A stretch of 14,561 bases of DNA. Source: Chloroflexota bacterium. Its GTDB lineage: Bacteria > Chloroflexota > Dehalococcoidia > Lucifugimonadales > Australimonadaceae. Below, piece by piece: positions 1-5,941 of the stretch. Every line of letters starts with the position of its first letter. Positions within the stretch are counted from its first letter, which is position 1. Location: positions 1 to 14,561 of the forward strand of contig JAPOOH010000389.1 of assembly GCA_026713505.1 (NCBI GenBank), read 5' to 3'. The notes beneath the pieces are model-generated. The model was not told where the DNA came from. It saw nothing but the letters and a program-made list of their open reading frames with translations, and did no database searches. The translations under genes were made by a program, and so were the position numbers.

Positions 1-828
1 ATCCTCAACGACACACAGGAGATGGTGCTCGACTGGCTCGCCGCCGGGCTGGACCCTGAGCGCGCCGTCATCTTCGTGCAGTCCCACGTGCCGGAGCACC
101 TGGTGCTGCACGGGCTGCTCAGCATGAGCACCCCGCTCGGCTGGCTGCTGCGCGTGCCGACGTTCAAGGAGCGGCTGCGCCAGATGGGCGAGGACGAGGA
201 GCACGTGCCGTACGGGCTGGTAGGCTATCCAGTGCTGCAGACGGCGGACATCATCGTCTATAAGGCGGACAAGGTGCCGGTGGGCATAGACCAGGCGTCG
301 CACATCGAGATCTCGCGGGAGATCGCGCGGCGCTTCAACCGGCTCTACGGCGAGACGTTCCCGGAACCACAGGCTCTGCTCACCGACCTGCCGATGATCA
401 TCGGCACCGACGGCTCGAACAAGATGAGCAAGAGCCTGGACAACCACATCGAGCTCGCCGCGACGGACGAGGAGACGGCGCAGCGTACGATGACGATGGT
501 GACCGACCCCCAGCGCGCGCGCCGCTCCGACCCCGGCAGGCCGGAGGTCTGCAACGTGTTCTCCCTGCAGAAGGTCTTCAACCCGGACAAGACGGAGGAG
601 ATCCACCGGCTCTGCACGACGGCCGGCATCGGCTGCGTGGACGACAAGCGCGACCTCGCGGAGGGCATCAACCGCTACCTGCGCGAGTTCCGGGAGCGCC
701 GGCGCGAGCTGTCCGAGCACCCGGAGCGAGTGCGGGAGATACTCCACGAGGGCGCGAAGCGCGCACAGGCCGTCGCGAGCACGACGGTGGAAGAGGTCTA
801 CACGCGCATGGGGTTGCGGGGGGAGTAA
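1..828 (+). CDS. trpS: Tryptophanyl-tRNA synthetase, 5'-truncated by window edge
   Basis: This is the C-terminal part of a class I aminoacyl-tRNA synthetase that charges tRNA-Trp with tryptophan in the cytoplasm. The frame is open from base 1 (first codons I-L-N-D-T-Q-E), so the true start and the N-terminal HIGH-type motif lie upstream of the window. The ATP-binding KMSKS motif is perfect at 421-435, inside GSNKMSKSLDN. The stretch around 225-310 (YPVLQTADIIVYKADKVPVG followed by DQ..H.E..REIARRFN) is the typical TrpRS tryptophan/adenylate pocket region. The C-terminal helical part matches the family, and TAA ends the gene at 826-828. It is separated by 40 bases from the next gene. Identification is from family motifs. 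TyrRS is less likely because the QTADI and VGIDQ..H signatures are TrpRS-like. Confidence 0.95.
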   Translation: MLNDTQEMVLDWLAAGLDPERAVIFVQSHVPEHLVLHGLLSMSTPLGWLLRVPTFKERLRQMGEDEEHVPYGLVGYPVLQTADIIVYKADKVPVGIDQASHIEISREIARRFNRLYGETFPEPQALLTDLPMIIGTDGSNKMSKSLDNHIELAATDEETAQRTMTMVTDPQRARRSDPGRPEVCNVFSLQKVFNPDKTEEIHRLCTTAGIGCVDDKRDLAEGINRYLREFRERRRELSEHPERVREILHEGAKRAQAVASTTVEEVYTRMGLRGE

Positions 829-836
829 CTCGCATC

Positions 837-854
837 GATGGACAGGATGGACAG
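837..854 (+). repeat. Two tandem copies of a 9-bp unit
   Basis: The unit GATGGACAG occurs twice back to back (837-845 and 846-854) in the short gap between trpS and the inositol-monophosphatase-like gene. It is perfect but very short. No function is evident, and it lies just upstream of the AGGGG (858-862) that could serve as the next gene's ribosome-binding site. Confidence 0.6.
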
Positions 855-868
855 GCCAGGGGTAGCGA

Positions 869-1723
869 ATGAGTGAGCGCCTTGCCCTGCCGGTTGCCCC
901 GGACGGGAGTGACGCGCTGCAGGTGGCGGTGCGCGTGGCGGAGGCTGCCGGAGCGGAGATCAGGCGCCGCCTGCCGGACACGCTCGGCGCCGGCGCGAAG
1001 GAGCGGCTGGGCCTGCGCACGAAGGGCGGCTGGAACGACCGCGTGACGGAGGTCGACAAGACCGCGGAGGATGCGGCACTCGCGGTGCTCACCAGCGCGT
1101 TCCCTGACCACGACGTCTTCGCGGAGGAGTCCGGCGCGCACGGCGGCGGCTCCCCGTACCGTTGGTACCTGGACCCCATCGACGGCACGCGCAACTTCGC
1201 GAGCGGGCTCCCGCACATCTGCGTGAGCGTCGGCCTCTGGGCGCACGGCGAGCCGTTGGTGGGAGTGCTGCTGGACCCGGTGCGGAACGAAACGTTCGCC
1301 GCCGCCGCCGGACGCGGCGCAGCGCTGAACGGGAAGCCGGTGTACGTGTCGGACGAGGAGCGGATGGAGGAGGCCGTGCTGGGGTTCGACATCGGCTACA
1401 AGGGGCCGGAGGGGAAGCTGCTTCTGGCGGCGGTCGCGGAGCTGTGGCCGGGGTTCCAGTCGGTTCGGATGATGGGGTCGGCCGCGCTGGGCATCACGTA
1501 CGCGGGTTGCGGCCGGCTGGAGCTGTACGCTCACCACTACGTGCAGCCGTGGGACATCGCCGCGGCGATCGTCGTCGTGCGGGAGGCGGGCGGCGTCGCG
1601 ACGAGCCTGAACGGCGGACCGCTCACGCCGGAGACCGGCAACATCGCCGCGGGGGCGCCGCAGGTCCACGCGCGATTCCTGGAAGCGACGGCAGATTCGT
1701 CATGGCGGGCCAGCGTGTTGTGA
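869..1723 (+). CDS. Inositol monophosphatase family protein
   Basis: This is a Mg2+-dependent sugar- or inositol-phosphate phosphatase of the IMPase/FBPase/CysQ superfamily, 284 residues and soluble. The metal-site motifs are present in order: E86-E87 in FAEES, the core LDPIDGT at 101-107 (D102, D105, G106, T107), and PWDIAAA at 227-233 with W228 and D229. The hydrophobic stretch after PWD followed by EAGG is the family's C-terminal signature. The ATG at 869 follows AGGGG at 858-862, six bases away. The substrate (inositol-1-phosphate, fructose-1,6-bisphosphate, histidinol phosphate or PAP) cannot be decided from sequence alone. It follows trpS by 40 bases and probably shares its transcript. 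The ATG at 1162 opens a long overlapping frame, which is a shadow. Confidence 0.9.
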   Translation: MSERLALPVAPDGSDALQVAVRVAEAAGAEIRRRLPDTLGAGAKERLGLRTKGGWNDRVTEVDKTAEDAALAVLTSAFPDHDVFAEESGAHGGGSPYRWYLDPIDGTRNFASGLPHICVSVGLWAHGEPLVGVLLDPVRNETFAAAAGRGAALNGKPVYVSDEERMEEAVLGFDIGYKGPEGKLLLAAVAELWPGFQSVRMMGSAALGITYAGCGRLELYAHHYVQPWDIAAAIVVVREAGGVATSLNGGPLTPETGNIAAGAPQVHARFLEATADSSWRASVL

Positions 1724-1742
1724 GATTCCCGGCCTTTCCCGT

Positions 1743-1751
1743 TGCTAGAAT
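1743..1751 (+). promoter_or_regulatory. Extended -10 promoter giving a probable leaderless yihY-like mRNA
   Basis: TG-C-TAGAAT at 1743-1751 matches an extended -10 element (TGn plus a hexamer close to TATAAT). No -35 box stands at the usual distance: TTGTGA at 1718-1723 is 22 bases away. The hexamer ends eight bases before the ATG at 1760, so transcription would begin at or next to the start codon. No Shine-Dalgarno sequence is visible upstream of that ATG. The leaderless reading is inferred from spacing. Confidence 0.45.
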
Positions 1752-1759
1752 AACAATCT

Positions 1760-2758
1760 ATGCGCCAACAGCTCGGCATCGTGACCCGGTCGCTCAGGAT
1801 CGTCGTCTACAGCATTCCTGCGCCTCCGGTCATACGCTCCGTCGTGGAACTCCTGCTCCGCACGACCCACAACTTCATGCGGGACGAGGGTTCCCACATG
1901 GCTGCAGGCGTCGCGTACTACGCGATCTTTTCGCTCTTCCCGCTGATGCTCGCGACGATCGCGATCACTGAGTACTTCATCCACTCGGCAGACCTCCAGA
2001 CGGAAGTGGTCCTCTTCATAGACCGGCAGTTGCCCGGCCAGGACCACGACTTCGTCGAAGACCATCTCGAGGACCTGGTGGCGGCAAGGAGCGCGTTGGG
2101 AGCCCTGGCGATGGTCGGTCTCCTCTGGGCGGGACGGGCCGTATTCGGCGCGGTGCGCCGCGTCGTCAACCGGGCCTGGAAGATAGCGGAGCCTCCGCAC
2201 TTCCTCATCGACCAGGTCGCCCAGATCGCCGCATCGATGGGGGCCGTGCTGCTGTTCATCTCAGCGGCAGTCGCCGGCTCGGTGGGCCGGGCGATAGCGT
2301 CGGAGACGACGCTGCTTCCGGTGACGCTCCCGTGGGGGGTCTTCTTCAGCATTCTGCCGTTCTTCGTGAGCATGGGACTGTTCGTGCTGGTCTACCGGAT
2401 GCTTCCGGACACGGAGGTGCGCTGGCGGGACGCGATAATCCCCGGCATCCTTGCCGCGATAGCCCTGGAGCTCACGAAGGTCGCCTTCTCCTACTACCTG
2501 GCCAACATGTCCCGGCTGGACCTGGTGTACGGCAGCATCGCCACCGTCGTGGTGACCATGCTGTTCCTGTACGTGGTCTCCATCATCCTGGTGTGGTGCG
2601 CGGAGTTTTCCAGCGAGATCAGGCGCACTGACGAGGCCGAGATGCTGAACCTGCGCAGGGGCCTGCGGCCGGTGCCCGGCGGTCTGGCCTCGCTGGCGCA
2701 CCGTCCGATCCGGCGCCGCCGTCAGTCCGTGGAGGACGAGGGGGAGATGTTCGCGTAG
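1760..2758 (+). CDS. YihY/BrkB family (UPF0761) integral membrane protein
   Basis: This is a polytopic inner-membrane protein of the YihY/BrkB family, 332 residues, once misassigned as 'ribonuclease BN'. Its role is uncertain; transport or envelope functions have been suggested for relatives. The family signature near the N terminus is clear: an amphipathic F-M-R-D-E-G region, then SHMAAGVAYYAIFSLFPLML (about residues 42-61). Later come a G-R-A-V-F...R-V-V-N-R-A-W segment, several hydrophobic helices, and the distinctive LVYGSIATVVVTMLFLYV segment near residues 255-272. The tail beyond residue 295 is short, basic and probably cytoplasmic. The ATG at 1760 has no ribosome-binding site but sits just downstream of an extended -10 element, suggesting a leaderless mRNA. 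It is convergent with the DUF1015 gene. Confidence 0.9.
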   Translation: MRQQLGIVTRSLRIVVYSIPAPPVIRSVVELLLRTTHNFMRDEGSHMAAGVAYYAIFSLFPLMLATIAITEYFIHSADLQTEVVLFIDRQLPGQDHDFVEDHLEDLVAARSALGALAMVGLLWAGRAVFGAVRRVVNRAWKIAEPPHFLIDQVAQIAASMGAVLLFISAAVAGSVGRAIASETTLLPVTLPWGVFFSILPFFVSMGLFVLVYRMLPDTEVRWRDAIIPGILAAIALELTKVAFSYYLANMSRLDLVYGSIATVVVTMLFLYVVSIILVWCAEFSSEIRRTDEAEMLNLRRGLRPVPGGLASLAHRPIRRRRQSVEDEGEMFA

Positions 2759-2761
2759 GCA

Positions 2762-2805
2762 GCCCGCTGCGCCGAGCGGGCCGGAGCGAGACGACCTTCC
2801 GGTCG
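2762..2805. terminator. Two GC-rich stem-loops between convergent genes
   Basis: In the 55-base gap between convergent stop codons, GCCCGCT (2762-2768) pairs with AGCGGGC (2775-2781) around a six-base loop. CGACC (2792-2796) pairs with GGTCG (2801-2805) around TTCC. Their place suits a bidirectional terminator, but neither is followed by a T-run, so intrinsic termination is only a guess. Confidence 0.35.
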
Positions 2806-2813
2806 CTGTCGCC

Positions 2814-4082
2814 CTAGCCGTTCCCGTCGAGCAGGTTGATGACGACGCCGCTGGGGAGCTTGGGGTAGAAGTAGGTGCTCTTGCGCGGAAGCCGTATGCC
2901 CGCGCCGACGACCGCTCGGAAGACGTCCGCCGGAAGGCCCTTGACGAAGAAGGCAACCTGGCCTTCGCCGCGCTCCACCATCGCCATCGCCTCGGCGCCG
3001 TCGTGGACGTATGCGATGTGGTCCGGAAAGTCGTCGCCGAAGACGGGGCGGAAGAGCATCTCTTGAAGTACGAACGCCTCCACGGAGCGCACCTGCGTCT
3101 CCGGCGGGTCCTGTGGGTCCGGCTCGGGAATGATGTCGTTCGCGGGGGTGAGCACCTGCGCGGGCCGTCCCTGCCGGACGACGCCGAGCACCGTCTGCCC
3201 CTGCCCCAGCGTCGCGACGACGGCGTCGAGCTGTGCCGACTCGCCGGGAGGCGTACCGGACGGGCGGGACACGAAGTAGAACGACAGCAGCTGGTCCAGC
3301 TTCGCCATCTGCTCCTGCGACGCGCCCTGCACGACGCGGTAGTACGGCTGGATGAGCAGGCCCGGGTCGTCGAAGGCGACCAGGCCGGTCAGGACGAAAT
3401 CCGCGCCGTCCCGCGCCTCGCCTCGATAGACGAGGGAGGTCTCGTAGCGGTGGTGTCCGTCGGCGACGTACAGCTTCTCGTCCGCCAGCGCTCCGGAGAC
3501 GGTGTCCACGGCGGACGGGTCCTGCACGAGCCAGAGCGCGTACTGCTCACCGTCCGCGGCGAACTCAGCGGCCGGGGGGCCTGCGGTGGCCTCGGAAAGG
3601 GCTCGCCCGAGCACGCCGGCGGCGTCGCGGTAGAGCATGAGGATGGGGCTGAAGTTGGCGCGGGCCGCGCGCATGAGCGCAAGCCTGTCCTCCTTCGGGC
3701 CGGCCGCCGTGTTCTCGTGCGGGAGCACGCCGTCGCCCAGTTCCTCCAGGCGAAGCGCGCCGAACAGGCAGTGACGCTCCCGCTCCACGCCGCCCGTCGC
3801 AAAGCGCTGGCGCAGCAGGTAGTAGGCCGGAGCATCGTCGCGGGCGAGGACGCCGTCGCTCAGCATGGAGCGGAGGGCGGCAGCAGCGTTCTCGTAACGG
3901 TCCGGGGGCGGGGGGCCGTCCAGTTCGGCAAGCTCCATCCGCACCATGTTGTGGGGGCTGCGGTCCAGCAGCCCGCGCTCGGCGGGCGGGGATATGACGT
4001 CGTACGGGGGGCAGATGAGATTGTCCAGCGGGCCTGCTGCCGCGGCGTAGCGGACGGCTCTGAACGGACGGAAATCTACCAA
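2814..4082 (-). CDS. DUF1015 family protein
   Basis: This is a soluble protein of 422 residues, a full-length member of the DUF1015 family, whose biochemical function I do not know. The family landmarks are present: an N-terminal D-F-R-P-F-R-A-V-R-Y, then CPPYDVIS (24-31) and S-P-H-N-M-V-R-M-E-L. In the middle, near residues 205-218, is the highly conserved VADGHHRYETSLVYR-type segment, whose His/Asp/Arg residues look like a catalytic or metal site. There is no signal peptide or membrane segment. The start is TTG at 4080-4082; read on the minus strand, AGGAGAG (4088-4094) lies five bases upstream of it, which favours this start. The gene is divergent from the DsbA-like gene and convergent with the yihY-like gene, so it is probably monocistronic. 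Confidence 0.88.
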   Translation of the reverse strand: MVDFRPFRAVRYAAAAGPLDNLICPPYDVISPPAERGLLDRSPHNMVRMELAELDGPPPPDRYENAAAALRSMLSDGVLARDDAPAYYLLRQRFATGGVERERHCLFGALRLEELGDGVLPHENTAAGPKEDRLALMRAARANFSPILMLYRDAAGVLGRALSEATAGPPAAEFAADGEQYALWLVQDPSAVDTVSGALADEKLYVADGHHRYETSLVYRGEARDGADFVLTGLVAFDDPGLLIQPYYRVVQGASQEQMAKLDQLLSFYFVSRPSGTPPGESAQLDAVVATLGQGQTVLGVVRQGRPAQVLTPANDIIPEPDPQDPPETQVRSVEAFVLQEMLFRPVFGDDFPDHIAYVHDGAEAMAMVERGEGQVAFFVKGLPADVFRAVVGAGIRLPRKSTYFYPKLPSGVVINLLDGNG

Positions 4083-4087
4083 GGCTT

Positions 4088-4094
4088 CTCTCCT
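4088..4094 (-). promoter_or_regulatory. Ribosome-binding site of the DUF1015 gene
   Basis: On the minus strand AGGAGAG lies five bases before a TTG codon. It decides in favour of TTG at 4082 as the start, which also gives the family's usual N-terminal residues. Confidence 0.65.
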
Positions 4095-4152
4095 GTGCCG
4101 GAGACCTCGCAGGACCCATCGCGCACCCTGCTCCTCTATTTCACCCTCACCG

Positions 4153-4166
4153 CGCGCTTAAGCGCG
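4153..4166. repeat. Perfect 14-bp palindrome
   Basis: CGCGCTTAAGCGCG is fully self-complementary. It lies in the divergent intergenic region, three bases before a second hairpin. It could be part of a repetitive extragenic palindrome or an operator for a dimeric regulator; sequence alone does not separate these. Confidence 0.5.
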
Positions 4167-4169
4167 TTG

Positions 4170-4192
4170 CCCTCTCCCCTCAAGGGAGAGGG
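4170..4192. repeat. REP-like intergenic hairpin (9-bp perfect stem)
   Basis: CCCTCTCCC (4170-4178) pairs perfectly with GGGAGAGGG (4184-4192) around CTCAA. With the adjoining palindrome and the flanking CACCCTCACC, this has the look of a dispersed intergenic palindromic repeat. A second hairpin of similar design (CCTTCCC...GGGAAGG) lies at 5011-5033. It could also act as a terminator or insulator between the divergent genes, although no T-run follows. The rest of this 259-base gap (4083-4341) holds only a candidate promoter and ribosome-binding sites. Confidence 0.55.
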
Positions 4193-4297
4193 GGCCAGGG
4201 CCGCTCCCGCGTTGCACGCTCCCGGAGTTGTGCAGGGGTCTCCCATTATGGTTGTGCGGCAGGTCAAGTATAGCGGGCGGAGGCTTGCGCGAGGGGG

Positions 4298-4303
4298 TAC
4301 AAT
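4298..4303 (+). promoter_or_regulatory. Candidate -10 box for the DsbA-like selenoprotein gene
   Basis: TACAAT differs from the -10 consensus by one base in a very GC-rich context. No convincing -35 box is seen 16-18 bases upstream. Transcription would start near 4310, leaving a leader of about 30 bases before the ATG at 4342. An in-frame ATG at 4312 could instead give a leaderless start. Confidence 0.35.
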
Positions 4304-4331
4304 CGCGGCGGATGGGAATACTCCAACAGCC

Positions 4332-4337
4332 GGAGGG
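4332..4337 (+). promoter_or_regulatory. Ribosome-binding site of the DsbA-like gene
   Basis: GGAGGG lies four bases upstream of the ATG at 4342. It supports that ATG as the start, and so places the start upstream of the in-frame TGA at 4381. The GTG at 4405, which a conventional gene caller would choose, lies in the loop of a hairpin and has no such site. Confidence 0.65.
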
Positions 4338-4341
4338 ACTC

Positions 4342-4983
4342 ATGACGACGCAGAAGGCAGACGTTTACTACGACTTCCGCTGACCGTTCGTTTTCAATGC
4401 AGCCGTGTGGCTGGATAAAGTAAGGGCCGCGATGGGCGGCGAGGACCCCCTGGAGGTCACCTGGAGGCCGTTCTCGCTCGCGCAGGTGAACCAGAAGACG
4501 GGCGACCCGGACTACAGGGCCTGGGCGGAGCCGGACGAGAGCCTGGACCAGAGCCTCTGGGGGCTGCGGGCCGGTCAGGCCGCGCGACGGCAGGGCGAGG
4601 ACGCGCTCCGGGCGTTCCTTCCGCTGCTGCTCAACGCACGCCACCTGGACCGCGTGGAACTGAACGACGTGGCCGTGCTGCAGCGCATCGCCGGCGAGGC
4701 CGGGCTCGACGTGGACCGCTTCACCGCCGACCTGAACGACCGCTCTACACTGGACGAGATCGCCGAGAGCCACGCCCACGCCGTTGAAAACCTGGGCGTG
4801 TTCGGGACACCGACGTTCGTGTTCGAGGGCGGCGGCTCCGCGTTCCTGAAGCTGATCAGGCCGCAGGAGAACGAGCAGGCGCTCAGCGCGTTCAACTCAC
4901 TCCTGGGACTGATGCGGGACGAGGTATTCGTCGGCGAAGTGAAGCGCCCGCAGCCCCCGTGGCCCAAGGGCGTCTTTGACTAG
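4342..4983 (+). CDS. DsbA/FrnE-like thioredoxin-fold protein, probable selenoprotein (TGA = Sec14)
   Basis: This is a cytoplasmic thiol-disulfide oxidoreductase-type protein of the DsbA/FrnE superfamily, 213 residues if TGA at 4381-4383 is read as selenocysteine. It starts M-T-T-Q-K-A-D-V-Y-Y-D-F-R, then Sec14-P-F-V, then F-N-A-A-V-W-L-D-K-V. In relatives the V-Y-Y-D-F strand is followed by the catalytic cysteine and proline, so the stop falls on the active-site residue. The helical insertion (about 30-140, with W-R-P-F-S-L-A-Q-V-N) and the cis-proline loop G-T-P-T (155-158, P157) are intact. The protein has no other cysteine, so Sec would be its only redox centre, in a U-x-x-V rather than C-x-x-C arrangement. 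No signal peptide is visible. A SECIS-like hairpin follows the TGA. It overlaps rnc by eight bases. The alternatives are a nonsense mutation, a sequencing error, or a truncated product from GTG 4405 lacking the active-site strand. Confidence 0.75.
4390..4421 (+). promoter_or_regulatory. Bacterial-type SECIS hairpin candidate
   Basis: CAGCC (4400-4404) pairs perfectly with GGCTG (4409-4413) around the loop GUGU (4405-4408). After a G-G mismatch, A4397-U4416 and U4398-A4415 extend the stem. A two-base bulge (C4395, A4396) follows, then a lower stem of U4392-U4394 with A4417-A4419, closed by U-G and G-U wobbles at 4391/4420 and 4390/4421. The loop begins with G and starts 21 bases after the TGA. 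A short stem, a small loop with an early G, a bulge and this distance all fit SelB-recognised SECIS elements known from bacteria. It lies inside the coding sequence, as bacterial SECIS elements do. Confidence 0.6.
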
Positions 4984-5794
4984 CGAGCCGGGCGGGCATC
5001 CACGTCCTGACCTTCCCCCACAAGGAGGGAAGGGACCGGACCGGGCGCCCGAACAGCCAGGCGAGGTCCCTGCCCCCGCAGGAACGACAAGGGCAATCGC
5101 CGCGCTCGAACGCACCCTGGGCGTACGCTTCAGTGAGCGCGGCTTGCTGACGCAGGCAGTCGTCCACCGCTCGTTCCTGAACGAGCAGGACGACCCTGCG
5201 CTGTCGAGTTACGACAGGCTGGAGTACCTGGGCGACGCCTTCCTTGGTTGGGTCGCCGCCGCCGAGTTGTACAAGCGTTACCCCCACTACGACGAAGGCG
5301 AGTTGACACGGGCCCGCGCCGCGCTCGTGCGCGGCGAGACGCTCGCGGAGGTTGCACGCAGCGTCGGACTCGGGGCGTACCTGTTGCTCGGCCAGGGCGA
5401 GGAAGCGAGCGGCGGCCGCGACCGCACCCGCAACCTCGCCGCTGCGCTCGAGGCCGTGATCGGAGCGACGGTGCTGGACCAGGGAGAAGACGCGGCGCGC
5501 TCGCTTGTCCTGCGGTGGCTCGGCCCGCGCATCGAAGCGATGGGGGAAGCCGGCGTGGAGCGGGACGCCAAGAGTGCCCTGCAGGAGTTCCTGCAGGGGC
5601 GCGGTCATTCCCTGCCCGTCTACGAGCCGCTTTCCGAGACGGGCGAGACGCAGGACAGGATGTTCGCCGTGCGCGTGGTCGTGGAGGGACGCCCCCTGGG
5701 AGAAGGCACGGGGCGCAGAAGGTCCGACGCGGAACAGTCCGCGGCGCGAGAGGCGCTTGCCGCACTGCAGAGCACCCAGGCGGCAGACGCATAG
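4976..5794 (+). CDS. rnc: Ribonuclease III
   Basis: This double-strand-specific endoribonuclease is used in rRNA and mRNA processing; 272 residues. The RNase III domain spans about 40-185, with the signature YDRLEYLGDAFL at 79-90 (D80, E83 and D87 correspond to E. coli E38, E41 and D45). The second metal segment is N-L-A-A-A-L-E-A-V-I-G-A (153-164): E159 matches E. coli E117, but A156 stands where D114 is expected. A dsRNA-binding domain fills about 198-267 (D-A-K-S-A-L-Q-E-F-L-Q-G-R-G start, S-D-A-E-Q-S-A-A-R-E-A-L end). The only plausible start codon before the domain is TTG at 4976, overlapping the preceding gene by eight bases. This gives an unusual low-complexity N-terminal leader of about 38 residues, part of it encoded by a palindromic repeat. 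It is probably cotranscribed with the DsbA-like gene. A rare ATC start near 5096 is the alternative. Confidence 0.92.
   Translation: MTSEPGGHPRPDLPPQGGKGPDRAPEQPGEVPAPAGTTRAIAALERTLGVRFSERGLLTQAVVHRSFLNEQDDPALSSYDRLEYLGDAFLGWVAAAELYKRYPHYDEGELTRARAALVRGETLAEVARSVGLGAYLLLGQGEEASGGRDRTRNLAAALEAVIGATVLDQGEDAARSLVLRWLGPRIEAMGEAGVERDAKSALQEFLQGRGHSLPVYEPLSETGETQDRMFAVRVVVEGRPLGEGTGRRRSDAEQSAAREALAALQSTQAADA
5011..5033. repeat. REP-like hairpin inside the rnc N-terminal leader
   Basis: CCTTCCC (5011-5017) pairs with GGGAAGG (5027-5033) around a nine-base loop. Its arrangement of a C/T-rich arm, a central CAAGG and a G/A-rich arm resembles the intergenic hairpin at 4170-4192. If rnc starts at TTG 4976, this palindrome is translated as part of the proline/glycine-rich leader. 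Confidence 0.5.
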
Positions 5795-5846
5795 CCAGCA
5801 CGCGCTTTACAGGGCCGCGATGCGCGCCAACCCTGCACTGCGTGTA

Positions 5847-5876
5847 TTGTGAGCAGAATCCCGGCGTTGATACTAT
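5847..5876 (+). promoter_or_regulatory. Sigma-70-type promoter for ftsY and the downstream membrane gene run
   Basis: TTGTGA (5847-5852) and TACTAT (5871-5876) are separated by 18 bases, and TG at 5868-5869 gives an extended -10. Transcription would start near 5883, about 60 bases before the ftsY start. It sits in the 147-base gap after rnc, the only real gap before the closely packed run that reaches the window end. Confidence 0.5.
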
Positions 5877-5923
5877 GAACCCTACGAGGCCGCGGGGGCG
5901 CCCGCCGGAGCAGCGACCCGTAT

Positions 5924-5929
5924 AAGGAG
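5924..5929 (+). promoter_or_regulatory. Ribosome-binding site of ftsY
   Basis: AAGGAG lies 12 bases before the GTG at 5942, somewhat farther than usual but the best match in the region. No better-spaced start codon is in frame. Confidence 0.5.
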
Positions 5930-5941
5930 CGATCCGCCCAG

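Noticed and set aside
668..1669. Minus-strand frame of 333 residues
   Set aside because: It is antisense to the inositol-monophosphatase-like gene, with low-complexity Arg-rich composition and no family resemblance.
1731..1760. Intrinsic terminator between the phosphatase-like and YihY-like genes
   Set aside because: No inverted repeat with a T-run is visible. The only signal there is the -10-like element.
4245..4267. Minus-strand promoter for DUF1015 (TTGACC and CATAAT)
   Set aside because: The two boxes are only 11 bases apart, too close for a sigma-70 promoter. No better pair was found.
3003..4418. Plus-strand frame of 471 residues crossing the intergenic region
   Set aside because: It is antisense to the clear DUF1015 gene for most of its length, and its tail runs through palindromes and into the DsbA-like gene in another frame.
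4405..4983. A separate gene starting at GTG 4405 (192 residues)
   Set aside because: It would lack the first strand and the active-site position of the thioredoxin fold, has no ribosome-binding site, and its start lies in the hairpin loop. The upstream frame from ATG 4342 with a TGA at the Cys position explains the data better.
5795..5941. Small gene or RNA in the gap before ftsY
   Set aside because: Short frames there lack ribosome-binding sites and recognisable sequence. The promoter and leader of ftsY account for the gap.
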